This document shows, piece by piece, positions 1 to 8,671 of a stretch of 64,000 nt of DNA (its first letter is position 1; each line of letters starts with the position of its first letter). The stretch is from Pirellulales bacterium (GTDB taxonomy: Bacteria > Planctomycetota > Planctomycetia > Pirellulales > Thermoguttaceae). The position numbers and the translations under genes were made by a program. Location: the NCBI GenBank assembly GCA_016936015.1, contig JAFGPV010000091.1, positions 56,687-120,686 on the forward strand, read 5' to 3'. Below the pieces are notes generated by a model. It saw nothing but the letters and a program-made list of their open reading frames with translations, made no database searches and was not told where the DNA came from.

Positions 1-2
1 AC

Positions 3-254
3 CTGGCCAAGCGACTGTTGGACTACGGCTTCCACGCCCCGACGGTCTATTTCCCGTTGATCGTCAAGGAGGCGATGATGATCGAGCCGACGGAGACGGA
101 GAGCCGGGCGACGTTGGACGCCTTCGCCGAGGCGTTGTTCCGCATCACCGAGGAACCGGCCGGCCTGCTGCACGAGGCCCCCCACACGACGCCGGTCAGC
201 CGGCCGGACGAGGTGCTGGCCGCCCGGAAGCCGATTCTGCGGTGGAAACCCTAA
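3..254 (+). CDS. gcvPB: Glycine dehydrogenase (decarboxylating) subunit 2, C-terminal end
   Basis: Only the last 83 codons are present; the gene enters from the left edge in the frame that starts at base 3. The fragment carries the typical end of the P-protein beta subunit: a [11 protein letters not shown] block followed by the MIEPTETES segment that helps shape the pyridoxal-phosphate site. GcvPB pairs with GcvPA to decarboxylate glycine in the glycine cleavage system in the cytoplasm. The stop is TAA, and a palindromic repeat lies just downstream between this gene and the convergent recombinase gene. The family is recognised from these conserved blocks; a full-length fused GcvP would end in a similar way, so the split form is likely but not certain. 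Confidence 0.85.
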   Translation: MAKRLLDYGFHAPTVYFPLIVKEAMMIEPTETESRATLDAFAEALFRITEEPAGLLHEAPHTTPVSRPDEVLAARKPILRWKP

Positions 255-274
255 AAAGCCGCTGGTGACTGTTT

Positions 275-343
275 GTAGGAGGCGGCTCCTGCCGCCGATG
301 AAACGGGAAAAAATTGTCTTCGGCGGCAGGAGCCGCCTCCTAC
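275..343. repeat. Palindromic repeat, family B copy 1
   Basis: Long imperfect hairpin. The left arm begins GTAGGAGGCGGCTCCTGCCG and the right arm is its near-complement ending GAGCCGCCTCCTAC. It lies between two convergent genes and could act as a bidirectional terminator. A second copy is at 10671-10728. Confidence 0.85.
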
Positions 344-347
344 AGCC

Positions 348-1352
<1,005 letters not shown>

Positions 1353-1383
1353 GTTTTCTGTGGAAGCGATCTTGTATCCTCTC

Positions 1384-1448
1384 TAGCCGGCGGCTAACAG
1401 CCGCCGCGGGATTTTCCGCACTTCTCGGCGGCTGTTAGTCGCCGGCTA
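1384..1448. repeat. Palindromic repeat, family A copy 1
   Basis: Hairpin with arms TAGCCGGCGGCTAACAGCCG and CGGCTGTTAGTCGCCGGCTA around a short spacer. It is one of five copies in the window and fills most of the gap between the divergent recombinase and HD exonuclease genes. Apart from this hairpin, 1353-1602 shows nothing else recognisable. Confidence 0.9.
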
Positions 1449-1602
1449 TCGGCCTGTTATTGATTTCGACCGGAATTACCTTTCCACTTCAATCTCCCGG
1501 AAAAAGCCGGACTAATACCCCCCTCCCTTGCTCTGCCTTTGTCGTTTTCGATACAATCCACATCACGTTGATGCGATTTCACTTGAACTTCCGGTGATTC
1601 CC

Positions 1603-2601
1603 ATGCGTGCCGTCCCTCTGATGAAATTGGCGGAAATGATTCCCGGCCAGGAGGCCGACGTGTTCGCCCTGCTGGCGGCCAAGGAGGAATTGACGGCCAA
1701 GAACGGGAAGCCGTATTTCAAGGTCACCTTCCGCGACGGGGGCCGGGAAGTGACGTTTCCCGTCTGGAGCGACTCGCCCTGGGCGGCGGACTGCCGCGAC
1801 GCCTGGACGCCGGGCGCGTTCTACAAGCTCCGCGCAACGCTGCGGGAAACTCCCTTCGGCCCGCAGTTGGAGATCCGCAAGATCCGCGAAACCGTCGAGG
1901 CCGACGCCGCCGACGGCTTCGATCCGCGGATGTGCCTGCCGCACTCCCGCTTCGATCCCGAGGCGATGTTCGACGAACTGCTGACCATTGCCCGAGAGCG
2001 GCTGCAACCGCCGCCGCTGCGGCAGCTTGTCGAAGCGCTGTTGACGAACCACCGTGAGCGGTGGCTGACGTTTCCGGCCGCGCGGCGGAACCATCACGCC
2101 TTCGTTGCCGGGCTGCTCGAACACACTTTGAGCGTGACCCGGACGTGCGTCTACCTGGCCGACAAATACGCGGAATACTATCCCGACATGCAGCCGCCGT
2201 TGGATAAAAGCCTGGTCGTCGCGGGGGCGATCCTGCACGACATTGGGAAATTCCAGGAATACGACTGCCGGCCGGAGGGGGCGAGCTATTCGGCCGAGGG
2301 CGCCCTGCTGGGGCATATGCTGTTGGGCCGCGACCTGATCCGGGATGCCGCCCGGGACTGCCCGATCGACCCCGAGACGCTGCTGCGGCTGGAGCACGCG
2401 GTGATCGCCCACCAGCGGTTGCCGGAATGGGGCGCGCCGAAGCCGCCGATGACGCCCGAGGCGCTGCTGATCCACTACGCCGACGACGTGGACGCCAAGT
2501 TCCAGATGATGGTCCAGGTCCTCCGCGACGACCACAATCCCGGCCCGGTCACCTCGAAAAAGAACGTCCTGATGCAGCAGGTGTACCGCGGAAGGGATTA
2601 G
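1603..2601 (+). CDS. YhaM-like 3'-5' exoribonuclease (OB-fold plus HD domain)
   Basis: 332 residues from the ATG at 1603; the frame is open upstream to 1528, but that extension has no family character. An OB-fold nucleic-acid-binding domain (about 10-95, with GKPYFKVTFRDG) is followed by an HD phosphohydrolase domain. Metal ligands are visible as the His of NHHAFVAGLLEHT and the His-Asp of AGAILHDIGK, with a later His in AVIAHQRLPEWG. YhaM/CBF1-type enzymes degrade single-stranded RNA or DNA from the 3' end. The stop codon falls inside an inverted repeat (2594-2682), so the last residues are repeat-derived. Assignment rests on domain order. Confidence 0.82.
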   Translation: MRAVPLMKLAEMIPGQEADVFALLAAKEELTAKNGKPYFKVTFRDGGREVTFPVWSDSPWAADCRDAWTPGAFYKLRATLRETPFGPQLEIRKIRETVEADAADGFDPRMCLPHSRFDPEAMFDELLTIARERLQPPPLRQLVEALLTNHRERWLTFPAARRNHHAFVAGLLEHTLSVTRTCVYLADKYAEYYPDMQPPLDKSLVVAGAILHDIGKFQEYDCRPEGASYSAEGALLGHMLLGRDLIRDAARDCPIDPETLLRLEHAVIAHQRLPEWGAPKPPMTPEALLIHYADDVDAKFQMMVQVLRDDHNPGPVTSKKNVLMQQVYRGRD

Positions 2602-2682
2602 GGATTGGGGATTAGGGATTAGAAGTATCAGGTATATTGATCCTTGTTCGTTTCTAATCCCCAATCCCTAATCCCCAATCCC
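2594..2682. repeat. Inverted repeat of GGGATTAGGGATT units
   Basis: Tandem AGGGATT/GGGGATT units on the left are matched by TAATCCCCAATCCC units on the right around a loop of about 25 bases. It includes the TAG stop of the upstream gene and ends two bases before the Shine-Dalgarno AAGGAG of the downstream gene. Confidence 0.85.
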
Positions 2683-2696
2683 TTAAGGAGCGTCCC

Positions 2697-3032
2697 ATGA
2701 ACATTCCCGTCACCACCACGTTTTCCATCGACGGCTACCGGATCGCCGCGTACAAGGGCATCGTCCGGGGGATCATCGTCCGCTCGCCGACCATCGCCCA
2801 GGGGATCCTAGGCGGCTTGAAGAACATCGTCGGCGGGAAAATCGGGGCCTTTACCGAGATGTGCGAGCAGACCCGGCAGCAGGCCTACGAGCTGATGATC
2901 CGGCACGCCGTTGAAGTGGGCGCCAACGCCGTCATCGGGCTCCGCTACGACGCCTCGGACATCGCCGGCACCGCCACCGAGGTCCTCTGCTACGGCACGG
3001 CCGTGGTCATCGAACCGATCGACGCGGCGTGA
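2697..3032 (+). CDS. YbjQ/DUF74-family protein (putative heavy-metal-binding domain)
   Basis: 111 residues, the normal length for this small family. AAGGAG stands six bases before the ATG and fixes the start. The protein shows the family core: an opening beta strand (TTFSIDGYRI), a G-I-V-RG-IIVRS segment, and the conserved GANAVIGLRYD strand near residue 80. YbjQ proteins form pentameric rings; their role is not established. It follows the HD exonuclease across the inverted repeat, and nothing in the context points to a function. A frequent planctomycete hairpin (family C) follows the stop. Confidence 0.88.
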   Translation: MNIPVTTTFSIDGYRIAAYKGIVRGIIVRSPTIAQGILGGLKNIVGGKIGAFTEMCEQTRQQAYELMIRHAVEVGANAVIGLRYDASDIAGTATEVLCYGTAVVIEPIDAA

Positions 3033-3043
3033 ACGGGGGAAAA

Positions 3044-3081
3044 GCCCTCACCCCCTTGCCCCTCTCCCAAAGGGAGAGGGG
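3044..3081. repeat. Family C repeat (CCCTCACCCC...CCCCTCTCCC/GGGAGAGGGG)
   Basis: A CCCTCAC-type run followed by a 10-base perfect stem, CCCCTCTCCC with GGGAGAGGGG, and a three-base loop. It is between the convergent YbjQ-like and glycosidase genes. Related copies sit inside prmC (8144-8202) and hrpA (17360-17495). Confidence 0.8.
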
Positions 3082-3099
3082 AGTAAATCGGGCGGAAGA

Positions 3100-5205
3100 T
3101 CACTCTGCGATCTTCACCTGCCAGGTGCAGGCGTCCCGGCAGGTTTTTTCGCCGGTGCGGCCGACGACCTCAATCGCGTTGTCGCCTTCCGCCAGTTTGA
3201 TACCTTCCCAACGGAAAATGCGGTCGGCGCCCGTTTTCTTCCCCAAGGACGCCCCGTTGACGAAAAGCTCGACGTCGTCGCAGTTGGAATACACCTTGAC
3301 GTCGGCGACGGGCTTCTTCCGCGGCGTAAAACGCCGGCTGGCGATGTACACCATCGGCTCCTCGGTCCAGTTGCACTGGTACCAATAGAAGGCGTCCTTC
3401 TTGATTTTCCGGTCGCGGGTGACGAGTCCCTTGTCGTTGATCCCGGGATTGTCTCCTTCACGTCGGCCGTCGGACGCGAAATCGGCGGTCACCCAGATCG
3501 TTTTGCACCAGGTGAAAGGCCGGGATTTGAAATGCTTCCAGTGGATTTCGTGGAAGTCGGTCTGGTACTCTTCCGGATGCCACTTCGACTTCACATTTTT
3601 AGGGCGGGGAGGGTTTTCCTCGTGGTGCAGGACGTTGGCCCCGGCGCCGTATTCGCTGATGCCCACGCAGCGGAAGGGATAATTTTTTTGCGTATGGTCC
3701 AGGAACGCCGCAAGGCCGTCGGCCGTTTTCCGACCGTAGTACCAGCCGAAATACTTGTTCCAGCAAATCACGTCCGGAACCCACTGGGTGGGGATATTCC
3801 AGCTATTGGCCGCCGTCGTCGGTCGCACCGGGTCTTCCGTATGCGCCAAGCGGTGCAGGTCTCTGACGAGCGCCGTCGGATCGGGCTTGGGCCGCAGCTC
3901 GTTGTACAGCCCCCAGAAGCAAACCGAAGGGTGATTGTAATTTTGGCGGATCAGCTCCTGGAGCTGCTGGCGGCAATTCCGGGTGAAGACCGCGGTGTTT
4001 TGGATGTCATTGACCAGGGGGATCTCCGTCCAAACCACGATTCCGGCGCGATCAGTCAAATCGTAAACGTGCTCGGCGTGCTGGTAGTGGGCCAACCGCA
4101 GCCAGTTGGCCCCCATCTCGCGGATCAGCTCGATGTCCCGCTCCCGGTCCCGGTCGCTCAGGGCGCGGCCCTTCCCCTCCCAGTCTTCGTGCAAAGCGAC
4201 TCCGTGCAGGTCCAGATACCGTCCGTTGAGAAAGAATCCCTTCTTCGGGTCCACGTGATAATAGCGAAGCCCCAACGGCTGTTCGACGCGGTCGGTCGTT
4301 TTGCCGTCGGCGGAGACCTCGACCGCCACGCGGTATAAATACGGATCCGGCACCCCGTTCCACAAGTGAGGTTTAGGGATCGTCAATTCCTGGACGAATG
4401 GGAAGGCCGGCCGATCGACGTTCGGACTGACCATCTGCGTCTGCGAGTCGGCGACAATGACCTTGCCGTCGGCGTCGTAAACGGTGACCTTGACGGTGAT
4501 CTCCCGGGGCGCGGCCGTCGCGTTGCGGACCAGGGTCTTAGCCGCCACCCGGGCGGACTCTTGCGACACGTCCTTCGGCGTCAGGTACACGCCCGGCGAG
4601 GCGAAATCCAACGGCGTGACGTGGATCGGGTCCAGCGTCAGCAGCTTGACGTCGCGGACGATGCCGCCCCATTGCGTAAAATCGCCCGAGAGGGGAATAA
4701 TCGGCAACACGTTGGCCGGCGAGTTGTCCGCCTTGACGGCGATCCGGTTTTCCGCCCCGAATTTCACGTGATCGGTCACGTCGAAGCAGAACGCGGCATA
4801 GGCGCCTTCGTGCCGGCCGACGTGGGCGTCGTTGACGTAGACGTCGGCGGCCTTGCCCACCGCACCGAAACGCAAAAACACGCGTCGGCCGGCGTCCTCC
4901 TGCGGGAGGACCAACCGCTTGCGATACCAGCCGACGCCGCGATAGTAATCGCCCTTGCCGTTGCTGCCGTCGGCGAGGTTCCAAGTATGCGGCAAGGCAA
5001 CTTTCTCCCAGCCGGCGTCCCCCGCGGCGGCCGCCTGGTCCGGATCGCCCTTGAAAAACAGCCAGTGGTCATTGAACACCTTCTCCCGCTGACCGTTCCC
5101 AAAACAAGGGCTGGAGTTTACTCCTGCAAAGGCGAAGGTAACGGCGGAAATGAAAACCGGCCATACGGCACAACGTCGCAACCACCTGGAAAAACACTGC
5201 GGCAT
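3100..5205 (-). CDS. Secreted glycoside hydrolase family 2 (beta-galactosidase-like)
   Basis: 701 residues. The N-terminus has Arg residues, then a hydrophobic stretch at about 15-28 consistent with a signal peptide. Domains in order: jelly-roll sugar-binding (about 40-190), Ig-like (about 200-300), TIM barrel (about 310-600) and a C-terminal DUF4982-like beta domain (about 605-700, with VELFVNGASLG). The acid/base Glu436 is in GLYNELRP and the nucleophile Glu518 is in GISEYGAG, both classic family-2 positions. It probably hydrolyses beta-galactosides or related glycans outside the cytoplasm, as expected of a polysaccharide-degrading planctomycete. Beta-glucuronidase or beta-mannosidase activity cannot be excluded from motifs alone. 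Confidence 0.88.
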   Translation of the reverse strand: MPQCFSRWLRRCAVWPVFISAVTFAFAGVNSSPCFGNGQREKVFNDHWLFFKGDPDQAAAAGDAGWEKVALPHTWNLADGSNGKGDYYRGVGWYRKRLVLPQEDAGRRVFLRFGAVGKAADVYVNDAHVGRHEGAYAAFCFDVTDHVKFGAENRIAVKADNSPANVLPIIPLSGDFTQWGGIVRDVKLLTLDPIHVTPLDFASPGVYLTPKDVSQESARVAAKTLVRNATAAPREITVKVTVYDADGKVIVADSQTQMVSPNVDRPAFPFVQELTIPKPHLWNGVPDPYLYRVAVEVSADGKTTDRVEQPLGLRYYHVDPKKGFFLNGRYLDLHGVALHEDWEGKGRALSDRDRERDIELIREMGANWLRLAHYQHAEHVYDLTDRAGIVVWTEIPLVNDIQNTAVFTRNCRQQLQELIRQNYNHPSVCFWGLYNELRPKPDPTALVRDLHRLAHTEDPVRPTTAANSWNIPTQWVPDVICWNKYFGWYYGRKTADGLAAFLDHTQKNYPFRCVGISEYGAGANVLHHEENPPRPKNVKSKWHPEEYQTDFHEIHWKHFKSRPFTWCKTIWVTADFASDGRREGDNPGINDKGLVTRDRKIKKDAFYWYQCNWTEEPMVYIASRRFTPRKKPVADVKVYSNCDDVELFVNGASLGKKTGADRIFRWEGIKLAEGDNAIEVVGRTGEKTCRDACTWQVKIAE

Positions 5206-5290
5206 CGGATGTCTCCTCGTCGGCTGGGGGTGGAGGTGTTCCCCTTCATTCTACAGGCGAATTTTTGAGATTGCCATACCTGGGGTGGTG

Positions 5291-5344
5291 AACAGCCGTT
5301 GTGGGACAGCCGCGCATTTCTCGGCGACTGTTAGTCGCCGGCTA
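5291..5344. repeat. Palindromic repeat, family A copy 2 (left arm shortened)
   Basis: The right arm CGACTGTTAGTCGCCGGCTA is intact while the left arm is truncated to AACAGCCG and a diverged piece. Its last three bases supply the TAG stop of murA on the minus strand, so the insertion appears to have reshaped the end of the gene. Confidence 0.75.
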
Positions 5345-6634
5345 CATAACATGAACCATCTGAGGGCAAATGCTTTTCTCCCTGACGATCCCCGCGCCGA
5401 GCCAGGCGAGTTTCTCCTCCAACCGTTCGTAGCCGCGGTCCAGGTGCTGGGCGGCGTGGATCACCGTCTCGCCCCGGGCGGCCAGCCCGGCCAGGACCAG
5501 GGCCGCGCTGGCCCGGAGGTCGGAGGCCTGCACCGCTGCGCCGCGGAAACGCTCGACGCCTTCGATCACCACGGAACCGTTCTTGCGTCGGAGCCGTCCG
5601 CCCAGCCGGTTCAGCTCCGGCACGTGGAGAAATCGCTGGGGAAAGACCGTGTCCGTCACGCGGCTGGTTCCCCGGGCAAGAGACAGGAGCGCCGTCAACT
5701 GGGCCTGCAAGTCGGTTGGCACGCCGGGATACGGCCGCGCTTCGAGTTCCAGCGGCAATGGCCGATCCGTCATGCGGAGTTCGATTGATTTTTCCTCAGC
5801 AACGATCTCCGCGCCCATTTGCCGGAGATGTTCCAGCACGCTTTCCAGGTGTTCCGGAATTGCTCCCGAGACGCGGACATTGCCTTGGGTCATCGCGGCG
5901 GCCGTCAGCAGCGTGCCGGCCTCGATCCGGTCGGGGATGATCCGGTAGGTCCCGCCCGAGAGCCGCGGGACGCCCGTAATCCGGATCTCAGGCGTTCCCA
6001 ATCCGTCGATCCGGGCGCCCAGCCGGTTGAGAAACCGGCCGAGATCGACGATTTCCGGCTCCCGGGCCGCACCGCGAATGATCGTGATTCCCTCGGCCAG
6101 CACGGCGGCGGACATCACGTTGGCGGTCCCCGTTACGGTCGAACCCCGCGGCCCGGCGAGGTCCACCTCAGCGCCCGCCAGCCGCTCCGCCTCGGCCACG
6201 ATGAATCCCCGCTCCAGCCGCCAGCGCATCCCCAGGGCACTAAGGCCGGCGAGGTGCAAATCGACGGGTCGGTCGCCGATCCGGCATCCGCCGGGCAGCG
6301 GCACCACGGCCCGGCCCCGCCGGGCCACCAACGGCCCCAAGACGCAAAAACCCGCCCGCAGCCGCCGGACGTACTTGTACGGCGCTTCCACCGCCCGGGC
6401 ATTGATCGTTTCCAAACAGAGCCGATTTTCATTCGTCCATCGGACCCGCATCCCCAGCGCCCGGAGCACCCGGCCCAGCATCTCCACGTCCGTCAACTGC
6501 GGCACGCCCTCCAAGCGGACCGGCCCGTCGGCCAACAGCGCCGCAGCCATCATCGGCAGCGCCGCGTTCTTCGCCCCGCCGACCCGCACGTCGCCGTGCA
6601 GGGGAACTCCGCCGAATATCCGGAAGATTGCCAT
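5342..6634 (-). CDS. murA: UDP-N-acetylglucosamine 1-carboxyvinyltransferase
   Basis: 430 residues, close to the usual 420. The substrate-binding Lys22 is in GGAKNAALP and the catalytic Cys117 in PLPGGCRIG, followed by RPVDLHL; both domains of the inside-out barrel are present. MurA adds enolpyruvate to UDP-GlcNAc, the first committed step of peptidoglycan synthesis, in the cytoplasm. Its presence fits current evidence that most planctomycetes make peptidoglycan. The Cys (not Asp) at the active site predicts fosfomycin sensitivity, by family knowledge. The stop lies in a family A repeat. It is near prmC, prfA and rpmE on the same strand. Confidence 0.96.
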   Translation of the reverse strand: MAIFRIFGGVPLHGDVRVGGAKNAALPMMAAALLADGPVRLEGVPQLTDVEMLGRVLRALGMRVRWTNENRLCLETINARAVEAPYKYVRRLRAGFCVLGPLVARRGRAVVPLPGGCRIGDRPVDLHLAGLSALGMRWRLERGFIVAEAERLAGAEVDLAGPRGSTVTGTANVMSAAVLAEGITIIRGAAREPEIVDLGRFLNRLGARIDGLGTPEIRITGVPRLSGGTYRIIPDRIEAGTLLTAAAMTQGNVRVSGAIPEHLESVLEHLRQMGAEIVAEEKSIELRMTDRPLPLELEARPYPGVPTDLQAQLTALLSLARGTSRVTDTVFPQRFLHVPELNRLGGRLRRKNGSVVIEGVERFRGAAVQASDLRASAALVLAGLAARGETVIHAAQHLDRGYERLEEKLAWLGAGIVREKSICPQMVHVM

Positions 6635-6718
6635 CCAGGCATCTTATCGGAGAAGGGGATAAAAGGAAATCCCAGATTGCCCCTATGAAAAAGGGGACAT
6701 TCTACATTTTTTCATCAA

Positions 6719-7606
6719 CTAGAATGTTCCCTTTTCTTCTTCCTTTTTTCCCTCTGTTTGTAGTATTTTGGCAAGGATCTCCGCAAGGGCGTTGTGCCCT
6801 GTTTGAGAGAGGTGGATTCCGTCGAGGGTGCCGTTCTTTATTCCAAACACCCTGGTCAAGAAACGCTTGGGAAGCAGGACCACCCCGTACTTGGTCGCAA
6901 CGTCGCGCTGCGCCTTGCCGAATGAGTTTTTAAATGGGAAAAGGGGAAGTTCAAACATGAGAACTTCGTGATGGTTCGACCGAAGCTTGGAAATCAGCCG
7001 GTCAAGTTGATCTCGGAAGACGCTGACGTCGGTACCGCCCAGCAGATCGTTCCCTCCGATTTCAACGATGACGATCGAGTCGGTTTGCTCAATCCGGTCG
7101 GCCTGCTCGATTGCATTCCAGACCCTTGCGCCAGGCTCGGCCAGGTTGACAATCGAGAAATCACCAATTTCTTTCAAGACCGCCGGCCAGCAACGTTCTC
7201 TTGTTCCCGCTCCTGCACTGAGGGAATCGCCCAGGACGTAGACGGTCTTACCACGAGGCACGGTCATCCGCGGAGTACGATGGTAGGGCGCTTCCGCCAA
7301 AACGAGTCCTGCCGTAGTTACGAGAAGCAGTACACCGGCGAGAATCCGCAGCTTGCGCGGTGATTTGACGAGGTTGCCCATGATCAAACTCCCCACCGCC
7401 GGCAGGAACCAGCAGGCGTATGCCCAGAGCGGGAGTGGAGTGGAAGAGATGATGACGAATATTATGCCGAGCAGAGTGAATAGGGTGAAAACAACACGAG
7501 AAAGACCCTTACGGAAGCGGAGGAGGAGTAGATTGGCAACAACGACTATCGCCAAACCGATAAAGAAAATCGTTCCATCGGCAAAACTAAGGATCAGAGG
7601 GCTCAT
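6719..7606 (-). CDS. Membrane-anchored SGNH/GDSL-family hydrolase
   Basis: 295 residues. About four hydrophobic segments cover residues 8-110, then a soluble SGNH hydrolase domain begins. Catalytic blocks are visible: block I VLGDSLSAG with the nucleophile Ser, block III IGGNDLLGG, and block V DGIHLSQTGH with the Asp-His pair. Such enzymes act as esterases or acyl/acetyl hydrolases on lipids or glycans. Membrane anchoring suggests envelope lipid or cell-wall work, which is inference. It lies between murA and prmC on the same strand. GC content is lower than its neighbours, and the start has no clear ribosome-binding site. Confidence 0.85.
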   Translation of the reverse strand: MSPLILSFADGTIFFIGLAIVVVANLLLLRFRKGLSRVVFTLFTLLGIIFVIISSTPLPLWAYACWFLPAVGSLIMGNLVKSPRKLRILAGVLLLVTTAGLVLAEAPYHRTPRMTVPRGKTVYVLGDSLSAGAGTRERCWPAVLKEIGDFSIVNLAEPGARVWNAIEQADRIEQTDSIVIVEIGGNDLLGGTDVSVFRDQLDRLISKLRSNHHEVLMFELPLFPFKNSFGKAQRDVATKYGVVLLPKRFLTRVFGIKNGTLDGIHLSQTGHNALAEILAKILQTEGKKEEEKGTF

Positions 7607-7628
7607 GGTGTAAAAAAGAACACGGTAA

Positions 7629-8579
7629 TTATCTCTTTTTCGCTTGCACCACTCGCGGCAGGCGGGCGAGGTCTTTGATTGTGGGGAGGAGTTCGAGGCC
7701 GCTTTGGGCGAGGACGAGTGCGCAGACCGCTTCGTGGATCTGGGGGCTGATTTCGATGAGGAGGCAGCCGCCAGGGTGGAGGCGGGAAACGGCTTGGGAC
7801 AGGAGCTTTTCGATGACTTCCGTGCCGCGGGGACCGGCCAGCAGGGCGGTCTTCGGCTCGAAGTTTTTTACGTCCGGCGGCAGGGATTGCCACTCGCCGT
7901 CGGCGACGTAGGGCGGATTGCTGAGGATGAAGTCGAACTGGCGATCGGCGGGGACGGCAGAGAAGAGATCACTTTCGAGAAATTCAATCATCTCGGACAC
8001 GTTGTGTTTTTCGGCGTTGGCGGCGGCGATCTTCAGGGCCGCCGGACTGACGTCCACCGCCGTGACGCGGCAGTGGGGAAGGTGCTTCGCCGCACAGACG
8101 GCGAGGATGCCGCTGCCGGTGCCGACGTCGGCGATTTCCAATACCCTCACCCCCGGCCCTGTCGCCCTCACCCCCGACCCCTCTCCCAGTGGGAGAGGGG
8201 AGTTTTTTATTGCATCCAGCAGCGCGACGACGAGCAATTCGGTCTCCGGCCGGGGGATCAGCACGTCGGGCGTGACCTGGAAGTCGAGGGAATAGAACTC
8301 GCGATGGCCGACCAGGTACGCCACGGGCGTGCCCGCGGCACGGCGGCGGACCAACTCGCGGTAGGCCGACCGGGCCGACTCATCCGGCTCGGCGTCGAAA
8401 TTGGCGTAGAGCTGGATCCGCGGCCAGCGGAGCACGTCGGCCAGCAAAACCTCGGCGTCCAACCGCGGGCTGTCCGACCCGTGGCCCTTCAGATAGTCGG
8501 CGGTCCACTGCAACAACCGGCCGACGGTCCAGGGATTGTTGTGTGGCGGATCGGAGTTTTGGGAGGATGATTGGGACAT
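7629..8579 (-). CDS. prmC: Peptide chain release factor N5-glutamine methyltransferase
   Basis: 316 residues from the ATG at 8579. An upstream in-frame ATG at 8615 is rejected because the extra 12 codons come from a TCATT-type repeat. The N-terminal helical domain is at about 15-85. The SAM-binding motif I DVGTGSG is at 151-157 and the catalytic NPPY at 221-224. PrmC methylates the Gln of the GGQ motif in release factors; its substrate gene prfA lies directly upstream. A family C repeat (8144-8202) is embedded in frame at about residues 127-145, just before motif I, adding a Gly/Pro-rich loop between the two domains. Confidence 0.93.
   Translation of the reverse strand: MSQSSSQNSDPPHNNPWTVGRLLQWTADYLKGHGSDSPRLDAEVLLADVLRWPRIQLYANFDAEPDESARSAYRELVRRRAAGTPVAYLVGHREFYSLDFQVTPDVLIPRPETELLVVALLDAIKNSPLPLGEGSGVRATGPGVRVLEIADVGTGSGILAVCAAKHLPHCRVTAVDVSPAALKIAAANAEKHNVSEMIEFLESDLFSAVPADRQFDFILSNPPYVADGEWQSLPPDVKNFEPKTALLAGPRGTEVIEKLLSQAVSRLHPGGCLLIEISPQIHEAVCALVLAQSGLELLPTIKDLARLPRVVQAKKR
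8144..8202. repeat. Family C repeat inside prmC
   Basis: Two CCCTCACCCCCG units followed by the CCCTCTCCCAGTGGGAGAGG hairpin. It is in frame within the methyltransferase gene, at the junction between the N-terminal and catalytic domains, so it extends a linker rather than breaking a fold. Confidence 0.82.
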
Positions 8580-8650
8580 TTTGACATTTGTCATTGGACA
8601 TTTGTCATTCGTCATTCTTTCGTCATTCGGATTTCGTCCTTTGTCATTTG
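8577..8650. repeat. Direct repeats of TTTGTCATT-type units
   Basis: Several short units of the form ACATTTGTCATT, TCGTCATTC and TTTGTCATTTG run between prmC and prfA. They contribute a spurious upstream in-frame ATG to prmC. Confidence 0.7.
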
Positions 8651-8671
8651 CTAAGCCGCAAGCGGCTTTGC

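Noticed and set aside
2911..4338. 475-codon plus-strand frame over ybjQ-like gene and glycosidase
   Set aside because: It crosses the end of one real gene, a repeat and the antisense of the family-2 glycosidase; no family resemblance.
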